Assembly: GCF_004123295.1 (NCBI RefSeq)
Contig: NZ_SDMK01000001.1
Location: forward strand, 1,488,001 to 1,552,000
Direction: 5' to 3'
DNA: 64,000 nucleotides
Source: Silvibacterium dinghuense
Lineage (GTDB): Bacteria > Acidobacteriota > Terriglobia > Terriglobales > Acidobacteriaceae
The notes beneath the pieces were generated by a model. That model was not told the DNA's origin, did not search any database, and saw only the letters and a list, made by a program, of their open reading frames with translations. Shown in pieces: positions 33,154 through 42,730 of this stretch (positions within the stretch are counted from its first letter, which is position 1; each line of letters opens with the position of its first letter). A program made the translations under genes and the position numbers.

Positions 33154-35067
33154 TCAATGCCCCGCTGGACTTGCCGCCGGCTGCGTGCCGCGCTGTGCTG
33201 CATCTTTTGCGATGCTGTCGTAAACACCCGGAACCACGCCTTTGCCCTCTTCCACAACAAAGTAGCGATCCACAGCAGGCAGACTCACATGCTCTACAGC
33301 TCCGCTGGGCCAATGAATTTCGACATCACTGATGCTGGCCGCCTGACCAAGACCAAAATGCACACGCTGGTCATTCGATGATTCGTAGCTTCCACCGCTC
33401 AATACATCGTCACGGTGCTTCATGCCCCCGGCAGTGAGATACACCGTAGCGCCGACAGCATCCCGTGGACTCTTAGGACCGCCGATAAGTTGCAAGCCTA
33501 CCCAGTGGTTTCCACTCGAGACCACATTCCGCAAAAGAACCGGCGTGTGATCGATGCAGTTGATGACCACATCCATCTTGCCGTCATTGAACAGATCGCC
33601 AAATGCAGCGCCGCGAGCAGGAATCACATCTGCCAGTCCGGTTCCCTCTACAGGCGGAATCAGATCGAATTTCTTCCCGTTGTCCACGTTATGAAAGAGC
33701 AGCGGCCGTTCGGCAAAGGACGTTCCCCAGTTATGCTGGTCCACCTGCGGATAAACATGACCGTTGGCTAGAAAGATGTCCCGCCATCCGTCATTGTCAT
33801 AGTCGATAAATCCTGTGGCCCAGGTGAGGAAGGGATATGTCACCTCGGCAATGTGCATCTGCGGACTTATTTCCGAAAAGTTGGCATTGCCGAGGTTTTC
33901 AAAGAGAGGCTTGTAGTCATCAGAAAAAGTCCCGGTATAAAAATCCACGAGCCCATTGTTCTTGTAATCGCCAACGGCCAGCCCCATGTTCGCTGTTTCG
34001 CGGGCATCCTGGTTTAAGGCAAATCCAGAGTAAAAGCTCGCATCCTCGAAGGTTCCATCGCCTTTATTGATATAGAGGTAGCTTGGCGTAGAATCATTCG
34101 CAACCACCAGATCCACCTTTCCATCGTTGTTCACATCGACGAAGGTGGAAGAAAATCCGTAGTTATGCGTGGGGTCGCTGACGCCGGCCTTCTCGCTGAC
34201 ATCAGTGAAAGTACCGTCCCCATTGTTATGGAAGAGATGGTCACCTTCGCCCGGCAGTCCGCGCGGGCCGCACATGACATGCGCTCCTCGGAACTGACAA
34301 AAGCCATTATTCATGGCCGGAACATTCTTCGGATCCCAATGAATGTAGCCAGGGACAAACAGATCGAGACGGCCGTCGCCGTCATAATCACCGAAGCTCG
34401 CGCCCGTTGACCAGTTGCCCAGAGTTACACCCGCCTTTTCGGCGATGTCCGTGAATGTACCGTCGTGATTATTGCGGTAGAGCCGGTTCTTTCCATAGTT
34501 GGTGACGTAGAGATCAGGCCAGCCATCATTATCGAAGTCGCCTACGGCGCAACCAAAGCCCCACCTGTCATTCGTCGTGCCAGAGATGTTAGCGACATTC
34601 GTGAAAGTGCCATCGTGGTTGTTATGAAAAAGAGCGGCATGAGGCGCCTCCGCCTTTCCATCCAGGGCATCATAGGTCGAGCCGTTCACCAGATAGATAT
34701 CGAGCCAGCCATCGTGGTCATAGTCGAGCAGGCAGACACCCGAACCGGTCGTCTCAAGAATGTATGGCTTTGCCGGCGTTCCCATCTTGTGATGCCACGT
34801 TGTCAGACCGGCTTTTTCCGAGATGTCCTGGAAGATCACCTGCCCTGTCTTTACGAAACCGCCCGCTGTAATCGGTCTCTTCTCCGAGTCCAGCACTGGA
34901 GCAAACGCGCCTGCAGTCGCAGAACCGCCCTGAGGAGAGCTGTCAGCGGCTGCATTTTGCGCATAAGGCTGAACCGTCTGCTCCGTTGCCTGAGCCAGCC
35001 CGAGGGAGGGAACCATCAGCATGCACAGGCATGCGAAAAAAAACGCGCGAAAGCAACCAGCAAACAT
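33154..35067 (-). CDS. CRTAC1-like FG-GAP/VCBS repeat protein with ASPIC/UnbV domain
   Basis: The 637-residue secreted protein starts with a signal peptide (FFFACLCMLMVPSLGLAQA). It contains at least six FG-GAP/VCBS-type calcium-binding repeats with DxDxDGxxD loops, for example DYDHDGWLDIYLVNG, DFDNDGWPDLYVTNYG and DYDGDGRLDLFVPG, which form a beta-propeller. The C-terminal part (WVGLQLIGGPKSPRDAVGATV to VEIHWPSGAVEHV) is the ASPIC/UnbV domain. Such proteins often neighbour multiheme cytochromes with TPRs in Acidobacteriota. The biochemical role is not established. It is the first gene of the operon reaching to 29871. Confidence 0.88.
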   Translation of the reverse strand: MFAGCFRAFFFACLCMLMVPSLGLAQATEQTVQPYAQNAAADSSPQGGSATAGAFAPVLDSEKRPITAGGFVKTGQVIFQDISEKAGLTTWHHKMGTPAKPYILETTGSGVCLLDYDHDGWLDIYLVNGSTYDALDGKAEAPHAALFHNNHDGTFTNVANISGTTNDRWGFGCAVGDFDNDGWPDLYVTNYGKNRLYRNNHDGTFTDIAEKAGVTLGNWSTGASFGDYDGDGRLDLFVPGYIHWDPKNVPAMNNGFCQFRGAHVMCGPRGLPGEGDHLFHNNGDGTFTDVSEKAGVSDPTHNYGFSSTFVDVNNDGKVDLVVANDSTPSYLYINKGDGTFEDASFYSGFALNQDARETANMGLAVGDYKNNGLVDFYTGTFSDDYKPLFENLGNANFSEISPQMHIAEVTYPFLTWATGFIDYDNDGWRDIFLANGHVYPQVDQHNWGTSFAERPLLFHNVDNGKKFDLIPPVEGTGLADVIPARGAAFGDLFNDGKMDVVINCIDHTPVLLRNVVSSGNHWVGLQLIGGPKSPRDAVGATVYLTAGGMKHRDDVLSGGSYESSNDQRVHFGLGQAASISDVEIHWPSGAVEHVSLPAVDRYFVVEEGKGVVPGVYDSIAKDAAQRGTQPAASPAGH

Positions 35068-35403
35068 CTTTGCTCAACCTCAAGGCCACGCCTGATGGCA
35101 GGAGCAAGTCAGGAATGCGAAAGAAGAGCGGCATCCAAAGAACAAAGCTCACTGCGCCGAGCAGCATTTGCATTCGCTTTATCTGCCCGGCCCAGCCATC
35201 ATGCTGAGATCAAGGCCTGAGTGTCTTCCATCAAAGGACTGACATACCAAAGGTGGAGAGTAATCCCATCCTTGCGAATGGCGAGAGGAGGAGATGAGAG
35301 GTATTTGTTCAGTCTGCGATTCTTTCAGGAATCAGAATCCAGCGTGCTCCAGGTACTTCAATCCAGTCCGGACGGGCGAACGTGAATGCAGCGACCTGAA
35401 TAC
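35068..35403. other. Intergenic region upstream of the CRTAC1-like operon
   Basis: I see no supported gene in these 336 bases, which should hold the promoter of the minus-strand operon starting at 35067 and the 3' end of the CDF-like gene. No clear hairpin terminator or -35/-10 pair stands out. Confidence 0.3.
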
Positions 35404-36015
35404 TTAGCAGCAACTGCAGACCTGCCCCCTGCGTGCACGCTTCGCTTCCAGAACAAGGATTGGAACAGCGGCGAGCGCTGCCACAGAATCAAGCCAATCA
35501 AAACCAAACCATGAGCGGAGGAGAAGTCCGGCAAGCGTAAGAGCCGCGAGGTACGCGCAAGCAGCTGACTGGACCGCATCCGCGCGCAAGGCCTTGCTCC
35601 CGGTACGTTCTGCTTCTCTCCTCTTGAAATATGCGAGAACAGGCATCAGGACAAGAGCTCCTGCAGTGATCGCAATCCCGAGTGGGCTTAGCTCCACTTC
35701 CTGTCGCCGGATCAGTCCGAAAATCGCGATTGCAGTCACAACGGCTGCGAGGACGTAAAGAAGCAACCCGCAGAATCTTGCGGCCTTTGCCTGCGACATA
35801 CGGGGAGGGGATGCAAACTGGAGAAGCACCACTAAGGCAGAGATCAATTCCACAAGACTGTCAGATCCAAAAGCGAGCAGGGATGCGCTTCTCGCATCCC
35901 ATGCCGCGATCAAAGCGACGAAACATTCGATCAGCATCCATGCGAGAGTTATCCACTGTAGCAGGATCACCTGTCGTGGTGAGAACGTTCCAGCCGGTGC
36001 GTCTATCTCCATCAA
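35404..36015 (-). CDS. CDF-like cation transporter membrane protein
   Basis: A 203-residue protein with five to six hydrophobic segments. SLLAFGSDSLVELISALVVL and KALRADAVQSAACAYLAALTL followed by DWLDSVAAL match the transmembrane motifs of cation diffusion facilitators, in which paired Asp/His residues bind the metal. It lacks the cytoplasmic C-terminal domain of typical CDF exporters and ends instead in a short tail with CSCC, a possible metal-binding motif. The protein would sit in the inner membrane. It lies 102 bases after the second TonB-dependent receptor on the same strand, so a link with metal transport or copper oxidase is possible but not proven. Confidence 0.65.
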   Translation of the reverse strand: MMEIDAPAGTFSPRQVILLQWITLAWMLIECFVALIAAWDARSASLLAFGSDSLVELISALVVLLQFASPPRMSQAKAARFCGLLLYVLAAVVTAIAIFGLIRRQEVELSPLGIAITAGALVLMPVLAYFKRREAERTGSKALRADAVQSAACAYLAALTLAGLLLRSWFGFDWLDSVAALAAVPILVLEAKRARRGQVCSCC

Positions 36016-36117
36016 GAAACCTCGCGTACTGCACTACGAAATGCTATCCAAGATCGGAGCTCGCTTTCCACTCTCGCCCTAAGACACTCCCATGCTGCAC
36101 GCAAAAGGCAGCCGCAA

Positions 36118-39100
36118 TTAGAAAGACAATTTCAGTGCACCTTGCAAGATACGCGGAGCGGCCGCACTGATCACATTTCCGAAGGTGGAACTGCCGATAT
36201 CACCATCGACGGCCTGTGGCCCAAAGAACTGCGCATGGTTGAATGCGTTGAATGCCTCTACGCGAAAGAGAAGACTCTTTGAATCCGAGAAAGGCAGGTT
36301 CTTCGAAAGTGCCATGTCGTAATTGTCCTGGCCAGGGCCATAGAAGAAGCGCCGCTTCGCTGTTCCCGGACTGCCCAACGCATTCATGCTGAAGTCTGTA
36401 GCGGCAAAGTAGCGATTGCTTGTGGAGCGAGGGTTCCTGTTTAAGTGCAATGCGCTTCCGTTGTAATCCGGCTCATCGATGCTGCTGTTATTCACGCCGT
36501 TCGGGTTCGTTCCAATCAGTGAGTTGTCGCCATTGTTAATCATCGTTACCGGAAAACCGGAGGAGAAGCGGGAGATTCCCGACAGAGACCATCCCTTGGT
36601 CAGGCGATCGGGATGAAAAAACTGATCGAAAGGCAACTGATACTCGTAGCTGATCACAAAGTTCTGCGTTATATCGAAGGCCGAAAGCGCATAGCTCAGT
36701 GCCGGATTGAAAGGATTCACCTCTTCACCAATGTTCGAGGATTGATCCAGCGACTTACTGTAGGTATACGAGGCATCGAATTCGAGCCGCCCCGAGGCAT
36801 GGCGCGCGCTCAACTCCAACGCGTTATAACTCGCGAAGCCAGTGTTGGACTGCAACGCATTGCTGCCGAATTTTGACCCGAGCGGCCCGCGTGTGCCATC
36901 AACTGTGCCACCAGCCTCTGGATAGTACACCGTATCCTCACCAAAAGCGCCGCAGGTTACCGTGCCGAACTTCACCTCACTCGATTGGCTCAAGCTCAGG
37001 CAGAGCGATGGGCTGCCGGGATTGGCCTCCACCAGAACACGTTGCCGATGCGATGCGGAGCCGATATAGCTTGCGCTGAAAACCGTCTTCGGACCAGCCT
37101 GCCGCTCTATGGCAAGCGACCACTCTTCGGTATACGGCGTATGGTTATGGATGTCATAGCCAGGGATACCGCTGATCGGTTCATAAGCTGCCCAATTCAC
37201 ATTGGGATCAGGATGACTGCGCGACGAATTCAGCGGAGCAAAGGTATATGGAAATGGCTGACCATTATCAGTGCCGTCTGCCGCATTGATGAATGGTGTT
37301 GCAAACAGCGGAGGAGCGGGACTGCTATATGTTGTTCCGTACGGAGCATTGGCGGCCAGAACGCTGATCTCCATCGCGTCGATTGCGTTATAAAACATGC
37401 CGAAACTGGAACGCACGCTCGTAGCGCCTTCGCTGCCGAAGATCTTCTTCAGAAAGGTTCCATCTGCCGCTCGAGGCGACCACGCAAATCCGACTCTTGG
37501 CGAGAAGTCCCGCGCATCGATGGGAGCAAGTGTATTCGGAATGCCAGGATCGCCCGGATAGAGAATGCCCGGAGGCGCGCCTGGAAAAACAACAGACTGC
37601 GCACCGGCCACGAATGTCGAAATCTGGTTGTACTTCTCCGACCACGGCGCAATGCGGTCCCAGCGCAGACCATAATTCAACGTGAGATTCGACTGCACAT
37701 GCCAACTATCCTGCGCAAAGGCGCCGAAGTATTTATTTCGCGCATAGAAAGGATTCAACTGGCTCTGGTTGTACTGGCTGGGAACACCAATCAGGAAATC
37801 TGCGAAGTCGACGCCCGTCTCCTGCCCGGAGAAAACAAAATTGCCATTGAACTGCGCGATGGGCATGGCATTTATCTGGTCCGCATGGAATTCCGCGCCG
37901 AACTTCATGGTATGCGCGCCGAGCACTTTCGAGAAGTTATCGCTGGTCTGATACGTATTGTTAACCTGGATGAGCTGATTGGCTGCCATGCCTGTGGAAT
38001 AGGCATTGAAATTCAGGTTTTCAACTCCCTGCCCTCTCGGATCGAGCGCCACGATGCTGTCACTGCCATCCTTATTCACAAACCCCTGCGACGCAAGGCT
38101 TACACCAAGGCCGCCAATCGGCTGGCCGAGATTTGTGTTGTCCCGCATATAGCTCAGATGGAACTCATTGACCATCGTTGCTCCAAAGCTCTTCGTATCA
38201 CCGAGAGCAAGAAGCTGCGCGCGTCCTGTTGTCGCTGCGGAGAATCCGGGAACGCTTGCGCCACTCTGCGCTACCGGATACGGGTTGACGAGATAAAAAT
38301 CGTCGATGAAGTAATACGCTGACATCAGGCCCCAGCGCGTATTCGCATCCACCCGGGTGCCTGCCTTATCATCGCGCACCGTCTGGTTATAGGAAGAGGT
38401 GGCAAAGGTTCCGGTCGCAGTATTCGGCGCAGGGATATATTGCAGCATACGCTGCGCCGGCACCGACCATGCATTTTGCGGAATCGCCGCATACGGGAAA
38501 ACGCACGTCGAGGAAGAGGTGCATCCCGGCAGATAGTACGGCTCCCCTGAAACAACTTCATAGCCCAGCCTTTGCGTCAGAGTGGTGGCAAAGCTAGGTC
38601 CACTCACAATTCCGCTGAGTTGATTTCCAGCTTTTCCGGTTGTGAAGTCAGAGAGCGTGCCGAGACGGTCTGCATCGGATGGAACAGCAATGTTGCCCGT
38701 ATCGACTCCCTGCGTCTGCCGCGTGCCCTGATAGTCGAGAAAAAAGAAAAGCTTGTTGCGGCGAATGGGACCGCCCACTGTTCCACCGAATTGATTCTGC
38801 CGGAAGGCGCCACGCGTCGGCGAAAAGTAATTGCGGGCATCGAGAGCAGTATTACGGAGAAAGTTAAAAGCATTGCCGTGAAAAGCATTGCTGCCTGACT
38901 TTGTCACTACGGTGATCTGACCACCGCTATATTCGCCATACTCGGCGTCGAAATTACTGGTAATGATGCGAAATTCGGTAATGGCATCGAGGTTCGGAAT
39001 TACAGCCGTACCGGCATTCACATCTTCTTCCACATCGCTACCGTTAACGCCGAAGTAGTTGGCCGTCTCCCGCTGGCCGTTCACGGACAGGTTGCCGGGA

Positions 39101-39681
39101 TTCAGTGTGCCCGATGGATTGAGTACGGTTGCGCCTACATCCTGCACTGTGGTGCTGGTAATCGATGTCACAGGCGCAACGCCTGGCTGCAACGAAAGCA
39201 GGTCTGTATAACTGCGGCCATTCAGCGGAACGGCTGTCATCTGCCGTCCGCTAATCACCTGCCCCAGTTGCGTGCTGGTTGTCTCCACATGCAGCGTGTT
39301 GTCCGTAACCTCGACGTTTTCTGCCACGTTTCCAACGCGAAGAGCGGCATCCAGCGTGAGCGCGGCATTTGTGTCCAGCGTAATGTCCTTGCGCTCATAC
39401 TTGCCGAATCCAGTTGCCCTTACTTCGAGGACATAATGACCGACAGGCAAAACAGGAAAGGTGTAATAACCCCTGCTGTCAGTATGCGTGACATGCACCA
39501 TGCCGGTATTGATCTCGCGGGCCGTCACTTCGACATGTACCACCACACTGCCTGCCGGATCTTTTACTGTGCCCGAGATACTTCCACTTACGCTGGCCCA
39601 CATCATGGTTACCGGCAGTGCTGCAAATATGCAGATAACTACGGCTACTCGTACCAAGAAGCACATGGCTCTGCTCAACAT
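36118..39681 (-). CDS. Oar-like TonB-dependent receptor
   Basis: The 1187-residue outer-membrane receptor has a signal peptide (VRVAVVICIFAALPVTMMWA), a CarboxypepD-reg domain (GSISGTVKDPAGSVVVHVEV), a plug with PLNGRSYTDLLSLQPGV and a long barrel ending in GALKLSF with the terminal Phe. It lies 48 bases downstream of the multicopper oxidase gene and is read in the same direction, so the two are probably cotranscribed. That pairing suggests uptake of a metal chelate or a product of the oxidase, but the substrate cannot be read from the sequence. Confidence 0.88.
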   Translation of the reverse strand: MLSRAMCFLVRVAVVICIFAALPVTMMWASVSGSISGTVKDPAGSVVVHVEVTAREINTGMVHVTHTDSRGYYTFPVLPVGHYVLEVRATGFGKYERKDITLDTNAALTLDAALRVGNVAENVEVTDNTLHVETTSTQLGQVISGRQMTAVPLNGRSYTDLLSLQPGVAPVTSITSTTVQDVGATVLNPSGTLNPGNLSVNGQRETANYFGVNGSDVEEDVNAGTAVIPNLDAITEFRIITSNFDAEYGEYSGGQITVVTKSGSNAFHGNAFNFLRNTALDARNYFSPTRGAFRQNQFGGTVGGPIRRNKLFFFLDYQGTRQTQGVDTGNIAVPSDADRLGTLSDFTTGKAGNQLSGIVSGPSFATTLTQRLGYEVVSGEPYYLPGCTSSSTCVFPYAAIPQNAWSVPAQRMLQYIPAPNTATGTFATSSYNQTVRDDKAGTRVDANTRWGLMSAYYFIDDFYLVNPYPVAQSGASVPGFSAATTGRAQLLALGDTKSFGATMVNEFHLSYMRDNTNLGQPIGGLGVSLASQGFVNKDGSDSIVALDPRGQGVENLNFNAYSTGMAANQLIQVNNTYQTSDNFSKVLGAHTMKFGAEFHADQINAMPIAQFNGNFVFSGQETGVDFADFLIGVPSQYNQSQLNPFYARNKYFGAFAQDSWHVQSNLTLNYGLRWDRIAPWSEKYNQISTFVAGAQSVVFPGAPPGILYPGDPGIPNTLAPIDARDFSPRVGFAWSPRAADGTFLKKIFGSEGATSVRSSFGMFYNAIDAMEISVLAANAPYGTTYSSPAPPLFATPFINAADGTDNGQPFPYTFAPLNSSRSHPDPNVNWAAYEPISGIPGYDIHNHTPYTEEWSLAIERQAGPKTVFSASYIGSASHRQRVLVEANPGSPSLCLSLSQSSEVKFGTVTCGAFGEDTVYYPEAGGTVDGTRGPLGSKFGSNALQSNTGFASYNALELSARHASGRLEFDASYTYSKSLDQSSNIGEEVNPFNPALSYALSAFDITQNFVISYEYQLPFDQFFHPDRLTKGWSLSGISRFSSGFPVTMINNGDNSLIGTNPNGVNNSSIDEPDYNGSALHLNRNPRSTSNRYFAATDFSMNALGSPGTAKRRFFYGPGQDNYDMALSKNLPFSDSKSLLFRVEAFNAFNHAQFFGPQAVDGDIGSSTFGNVISAAAPRILQGALKLSF

Positions 39682-39729
39682 AATCCTTCTCCTGGTTGCT
39701 CTCTCATGTCAGCTAAGTGGCAGAGACCA

Positions 39730-42303
39730 TTACTGAATCGTGATCGGAATATTGACACTGGTTTGGTATGAGGAAGAGCCTGTACCCGCAGTACCAGCAA
39801 CAACAACGGAGTAGCTTCCCTTCGCGGTTCCAGGATCAGTCTTTGCTGTACCTCCACAACCGATGAGGGTGAAAGCAATGGCAAACATCGCCAGGACACA
39901 GAGTGCGATGTAGCGCCCCTTGCGCCGCGGCAGGACCAGCAACATGACACATGCAAGGCTTGCTCCACCACTCGCAGCCAACCATCCTGGATACCCCTCC
40001 ACCTTGGAGCTCAGGGGATGCGCCGGTGTCGTGTTCACCGTGAGTTGCACGGTTCCAGTACCAGTGATGGAAGTTGGATTCACGAAACATGCGCTTTCCG
40101 TCATTGAGGAAGGCAGTGTGCACGTGAGATTAATGACTGAGGTGTAGTTATTCGCAACATTCACCGCAACATTTGCGATTGCTGCTGAACCAACGCTTGC
40201 CGTGGCCCCCGATGAGGTAAGTCCAAACTGAGAGACCGTGATCGGAGTAGAGGGAGATGTCACCTCGGTATAAGTGGAGTCACCCTCATAGAAGGCTGTT
40301 AAATTGTTGCTGCCTACATTGCCATTTACCTCTGTGGTCAATGTCGCCTGACCATTGGCAATCGTTGCCGGATCGCCTACGTTATCCCCATTGATCTGGA
40401 ACTGCACGAGCCCGGTCGGCGTTGGATTGCCTGTGCCGGCATCCACTACGTTTGCTGTCAGCGTAATGTTCTGATTCGGCGCAATACTCGATGCCGAGGC
40501 CGCAACAGATGCTGTAGCGGTGGTTCCCGCTGGCAGAACTTGAATCTCTCCCATCATGCCGCCGTCTTCGTGTTCCAGAATGTGGCAGTGATAGACAAAC
40601 ATACCTACAACATTGGGATCGCTGAAGTCCATGCGGACGGTAATGCTGTGATATGCACCCGTGCCGCTCCAGTAAGGAATATCGTAGGTGTCGCGCAATG
40701 CCGGATCGTTTACCGGCTGGCCGTCAATCGCAAGGATCTGAAAGTGCAGCTGATGAATATGGAAGATGTGATCTTCCTGCGCGCGGTTCTCAATCGTCCA
40801 ATCCTCAACGGTTCCAGCATGGACAACGATATTCGGGGCCTGGTCCATCGTGAATAGCGCGGGAGTCTGCCCTTCTTCCGTGATGTAGAAGTTGGTAGGG
40901 CTGTTTGGGTCTGATGGATTCTCAAGCACCTCCGAGAAATACAGATTTCGCTGCGCTGCCGGTGTCAGACTGCCCAGGCCGCTATAGAGGGAGGCGCGGT
41001 GCGCCGTGGCTGCAGCATGTTGCGCTGGCGAAACCTGCGCGGGCATGTGATGTGTCACCGCCGCACCGGGGGTATTCGATTCCTCTACTCCATTCTGGCT
41101 GACAATATTTGCAATCGGACGTGCCGGATCATAGTCTCCATCCGGACCCGTGTTTTGATACTGAGTTACAAGCTGCGCAGTATCGCCAACATTGGGAGTC
41201 GTCACAACAAACTCCGCGCGCGCACCGGGCCCCATCTGAATAGTGGTCATCGTGCTGGCTGTTCCAGAGGAAAGCGGATAGCCATCGATGGCGTACACCT
41301 GCATCGGCTGTGCAGTCCCGTTCACGAGATACTGAAGATTCAGGATGGTGTCAGCCGCAGTATTCGCAACACGCCACAACTCCTGCCTGGCGGGATCGGT
41401 CTGGATAACTGCGGGAGTGTAACTGGGATAAGGAACGGGAATGTAGTTGATCGAGAGATCCCACGCAGGGATATTGCTGTCGTTGGCTTCCGAGGCCGGC
41501 AGCAACTGATCGCGGATGACAAAGGTATGCTCTGTCAGGCCAGCCAGTGCAGGAAATACAGTTTGCAATCCCTGAACAATGATGGCGCCGGTAGCTCCAC
41601 CCTGTACCTGCCCCTCCGAAATGCCATGCGGATGCGGGTGATACCAGTAAAGCCCCGGTGGAAGCGTGCTGGGAATCTGTACGTTGTAATCGAAGCTCTG
41701 TCCCGGCGAAACGAGCGTATGTACGACTTCATCCTGTCCGCACACGGGAGCGATATTCGTTCCGTGAAAGTGAATGTTGGACACATTGGTGCCCATGCTG
41801 CCGGTGCAGGAAGGGCTGGTGCTCGTCGTAGCGCTGTTCGAGAGCGCCATTTTCATGCCGGCCATGTTGTCGCTCGTGCTCGTCGCAGCAGGAGCCGGCA
41901 GTGCATTCTGAAAATGGATAACAAGATTGTCGCCGGGATTCACCACCAGCGTCGGGGCTTCTACTCCCGTGCTGGTCACATAGCAATAACGCACCAGCCC
42001 TTGTGAATCGGTGACGGTAAGAAGCTTCATCGTCACTTCCAAGGTGCCGTTCTGACTCTCAAGAACAGGTGGGTCGGTGACAGTCGATCCCGTCGTATAA
42101 CGCGCACACACCTGGTCTGCGGCAGTGGTCCCCACTGCCTGCGGAGCCGTCAGCCTGGCGAAATCCTGCGCAGAAACCGCACCGCGGCCTGGATACCTGT
42201 GTTCTGTCTGAGCGGAAGCAATCGCCACGAACAGCGAGAGGAACAACGCAAACGAGAAAACTCGATGCATATGCCGCGATAGCGAAACAGCAAAACCCTT
42301 CAT
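39730..42303 (-). CDS. Secreted multicopper oxidase with Ig-like C-terminal domain
   Basis: An 857-residue protein. After a signal peptide (FSFALFLSLFVAIASAQ) it shows the four copper motifs: HFHG, YWYHPHPHG, HIFHIHQLHF and FVYHCHILEHEDGGMM. The last supplies the type 1 Cys and axial Met. A Met-rich insert (NMAGMKMAL) near residue 155 may bind extra copper, as in CueO-like enzymes. After the oxidase domains comes a bacterial Ig-like repeat (ANVVDAGTGNPTPTGLVQFQ), then two hydrophobic stretches with an RRKGR basic spacer and an IGCGG segment. This C-terminus looks like a membrane anchor, unusual for the family. Likely roles are copper(I) or phenol oxidation at the cell surface. Confidence 0.85.
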   Translation of the reverse strand: MKGFAVSLSRHMHRVFSFALFLSLFVAIASAQTEHRYPGRGAVSAQDFARLTAPQAVGTTAADQVCARYTTGSTVTDPPVLESQNGTLEVTMKLLTVTDSQGLVRYCYVTSTGVEAPTLVVNPGDNLVIHFQNALPAPAATSTSDNMAGMKMALSNSATTSTSPSCTGSMGTNVSNIHFHGTNIAPVCGQDEVVHTLVSPGQSFDYNVQIPSTLPPGLYWYHPHPHGISEGQVQGGATGAIIVQGLQTVFPALAGLTEHTFVIRDQLLPASEANDSNIPAWDLSINYIPVPYPSYTPAVIQTDPARQELWRVANTAADTILNLQYLVNGTAQPMQVYAIDGYPLSSGTASTMTTIQMGPGARAEFVVTTPNVGDTAQLVTQYQNTGPDGDYDPARPIANIVSQNGVEESNTPGAAVTHHMPAQVSPAQHAAATAHRASLYSGLGSLTPAAQRNLYFSEVLENPSDPNSPTNFYITEEGQTPALFTMDQAPNIVVHAGTVEDWTIENRAQEDHIFHIHQLHFQILAIDGQPVNDPALRDTYDIPYWSGTGAYHSITVRMDFSDPNVVGMFVYHCHILEHEDGGMMGEIQVLPAGTTATASVAASASSIAPNQNITLTANVVDAGTGNPTPTGLVQFQINGDNVGDPATIANGQATLTTEVNGNVGSNNLTAFYEGDSTYTEVTSPSTPITVSQFGLTSSGATASVGSAAIANVAVNVANNYTSVINLTCTLPSSMTESACFVNPTSITGTGTVQLTVNTTPAHPLSSKVEGYPGWLAASGGASLACVMLLVLPRRKGRYIALCVLAMFAIAFTLIGCGGTAKTDPGTAKGSYSVVVAGTAGTGSSSYQTSVNIPITIQ

Positions 42304-42454
42304 TTACTGGCCTCACAAAGAACACAACTTGACCTGCTGCTCCAGCTCTACCGGCGAAGCAGTTTGAAATTTTGCGAGCGGGATTCCCGTGGTGAAATCA
42401 GCTCGCAGCCCATCTGGCATGGAACGGAAGTTTCCCTGCGGTAAAACCGTCCAA

Positions 42455-42479
42455 ATATCGGACTAATTTTGTCCTATAT
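42455..42479 (-). promoter_or_regulatory. Rrf2/IscR-like operator over the multicopper oxidase start site
   Basis: A 25-base imperfect palindrome reads, on the minus strand, ATATAGGAC, then seven bases, then AGTCCGATAT. Spacing and the invariant ATA...GAC...AGTC...TAT positions match the IscR type-1 site of the Rrf2 family. It sits directly downstream of the predicted -10, across the expected transcription start, where a repressor would act. Confidence 0.45.
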
Positions 42480-42481
42480 CT

Positions 42482-42510
42482 ATATACGACGGTTTTGGTC
42501 CCAGTTTCAA
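42482..42510 (-). promoter_or_regulatory. Candidate sigma-70 promoter of the multicopper oxidase operon
   Basis: On the minus strand TTGAAA (42510-42505) and GTATAT (42487-42482) are 17 bases apart, about 180 bases before the oxidase ATG at 42303. The palindrome at 42455-42479 begins three bases after the -10 element. Confidence 0.45.
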
Positions 42511-42685
42511 GCAGTCTGAGTAAATTTCTTTACGCTTTCAAAAACCGCGATACCTCTCGCGAGCGTGGCTTCTCTGAATCGCGGATCAAGCCGCGTTCCG
42601 CTGCCGCAGGAGTTGCTGCTTTAAGAAGCTTTCCCGGCACGGCGCCAAATCCGACTAATGAGCTGTCACGTGCACGTACTCATGA

Positions 42686-42715
42686 CAAAGGCCGGAGCTC
42701 ACGCTCCGGCCTTTG
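42686..42715 (-). terminator. Hairpin terminator downstream of the GH43 gene
   Basis: A perfect 13-pair stem (42686-42698 with 42703-42715) with a four-base loop lies 16 bases after the GH43 stop. On the minus strand the 3' arm ends in CCTTTG but no longer T tract follows. Confidence 0.65.
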
Positions 42716-42730
42716 CTACTCCACGCATCG

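Larger units (their letters stand above)
42304..42730. other. Intergenic region: multicopper oxidase promoter and GH43 downstream hairpin
   Basis: These 427 bases carry no supported gene. They hold a promoter and a palindrome for the multicopper oxidase (42455-42510) and a strong hairpin (42686-42715) after the GH43 gene, both listed separately. ORFs in the remainder have no family likeness. Confidence 0.5.

Noticed and set aside
35294-35404. Small cysteine-containing frame starting ATGAGAGGTATTTG after a polypurine run.
   Set aside because: The purine run is too close to the ATG for a normal ribosome site, and it overlaps the 3' end of the CDF-like gene; no support beyond an open frame.
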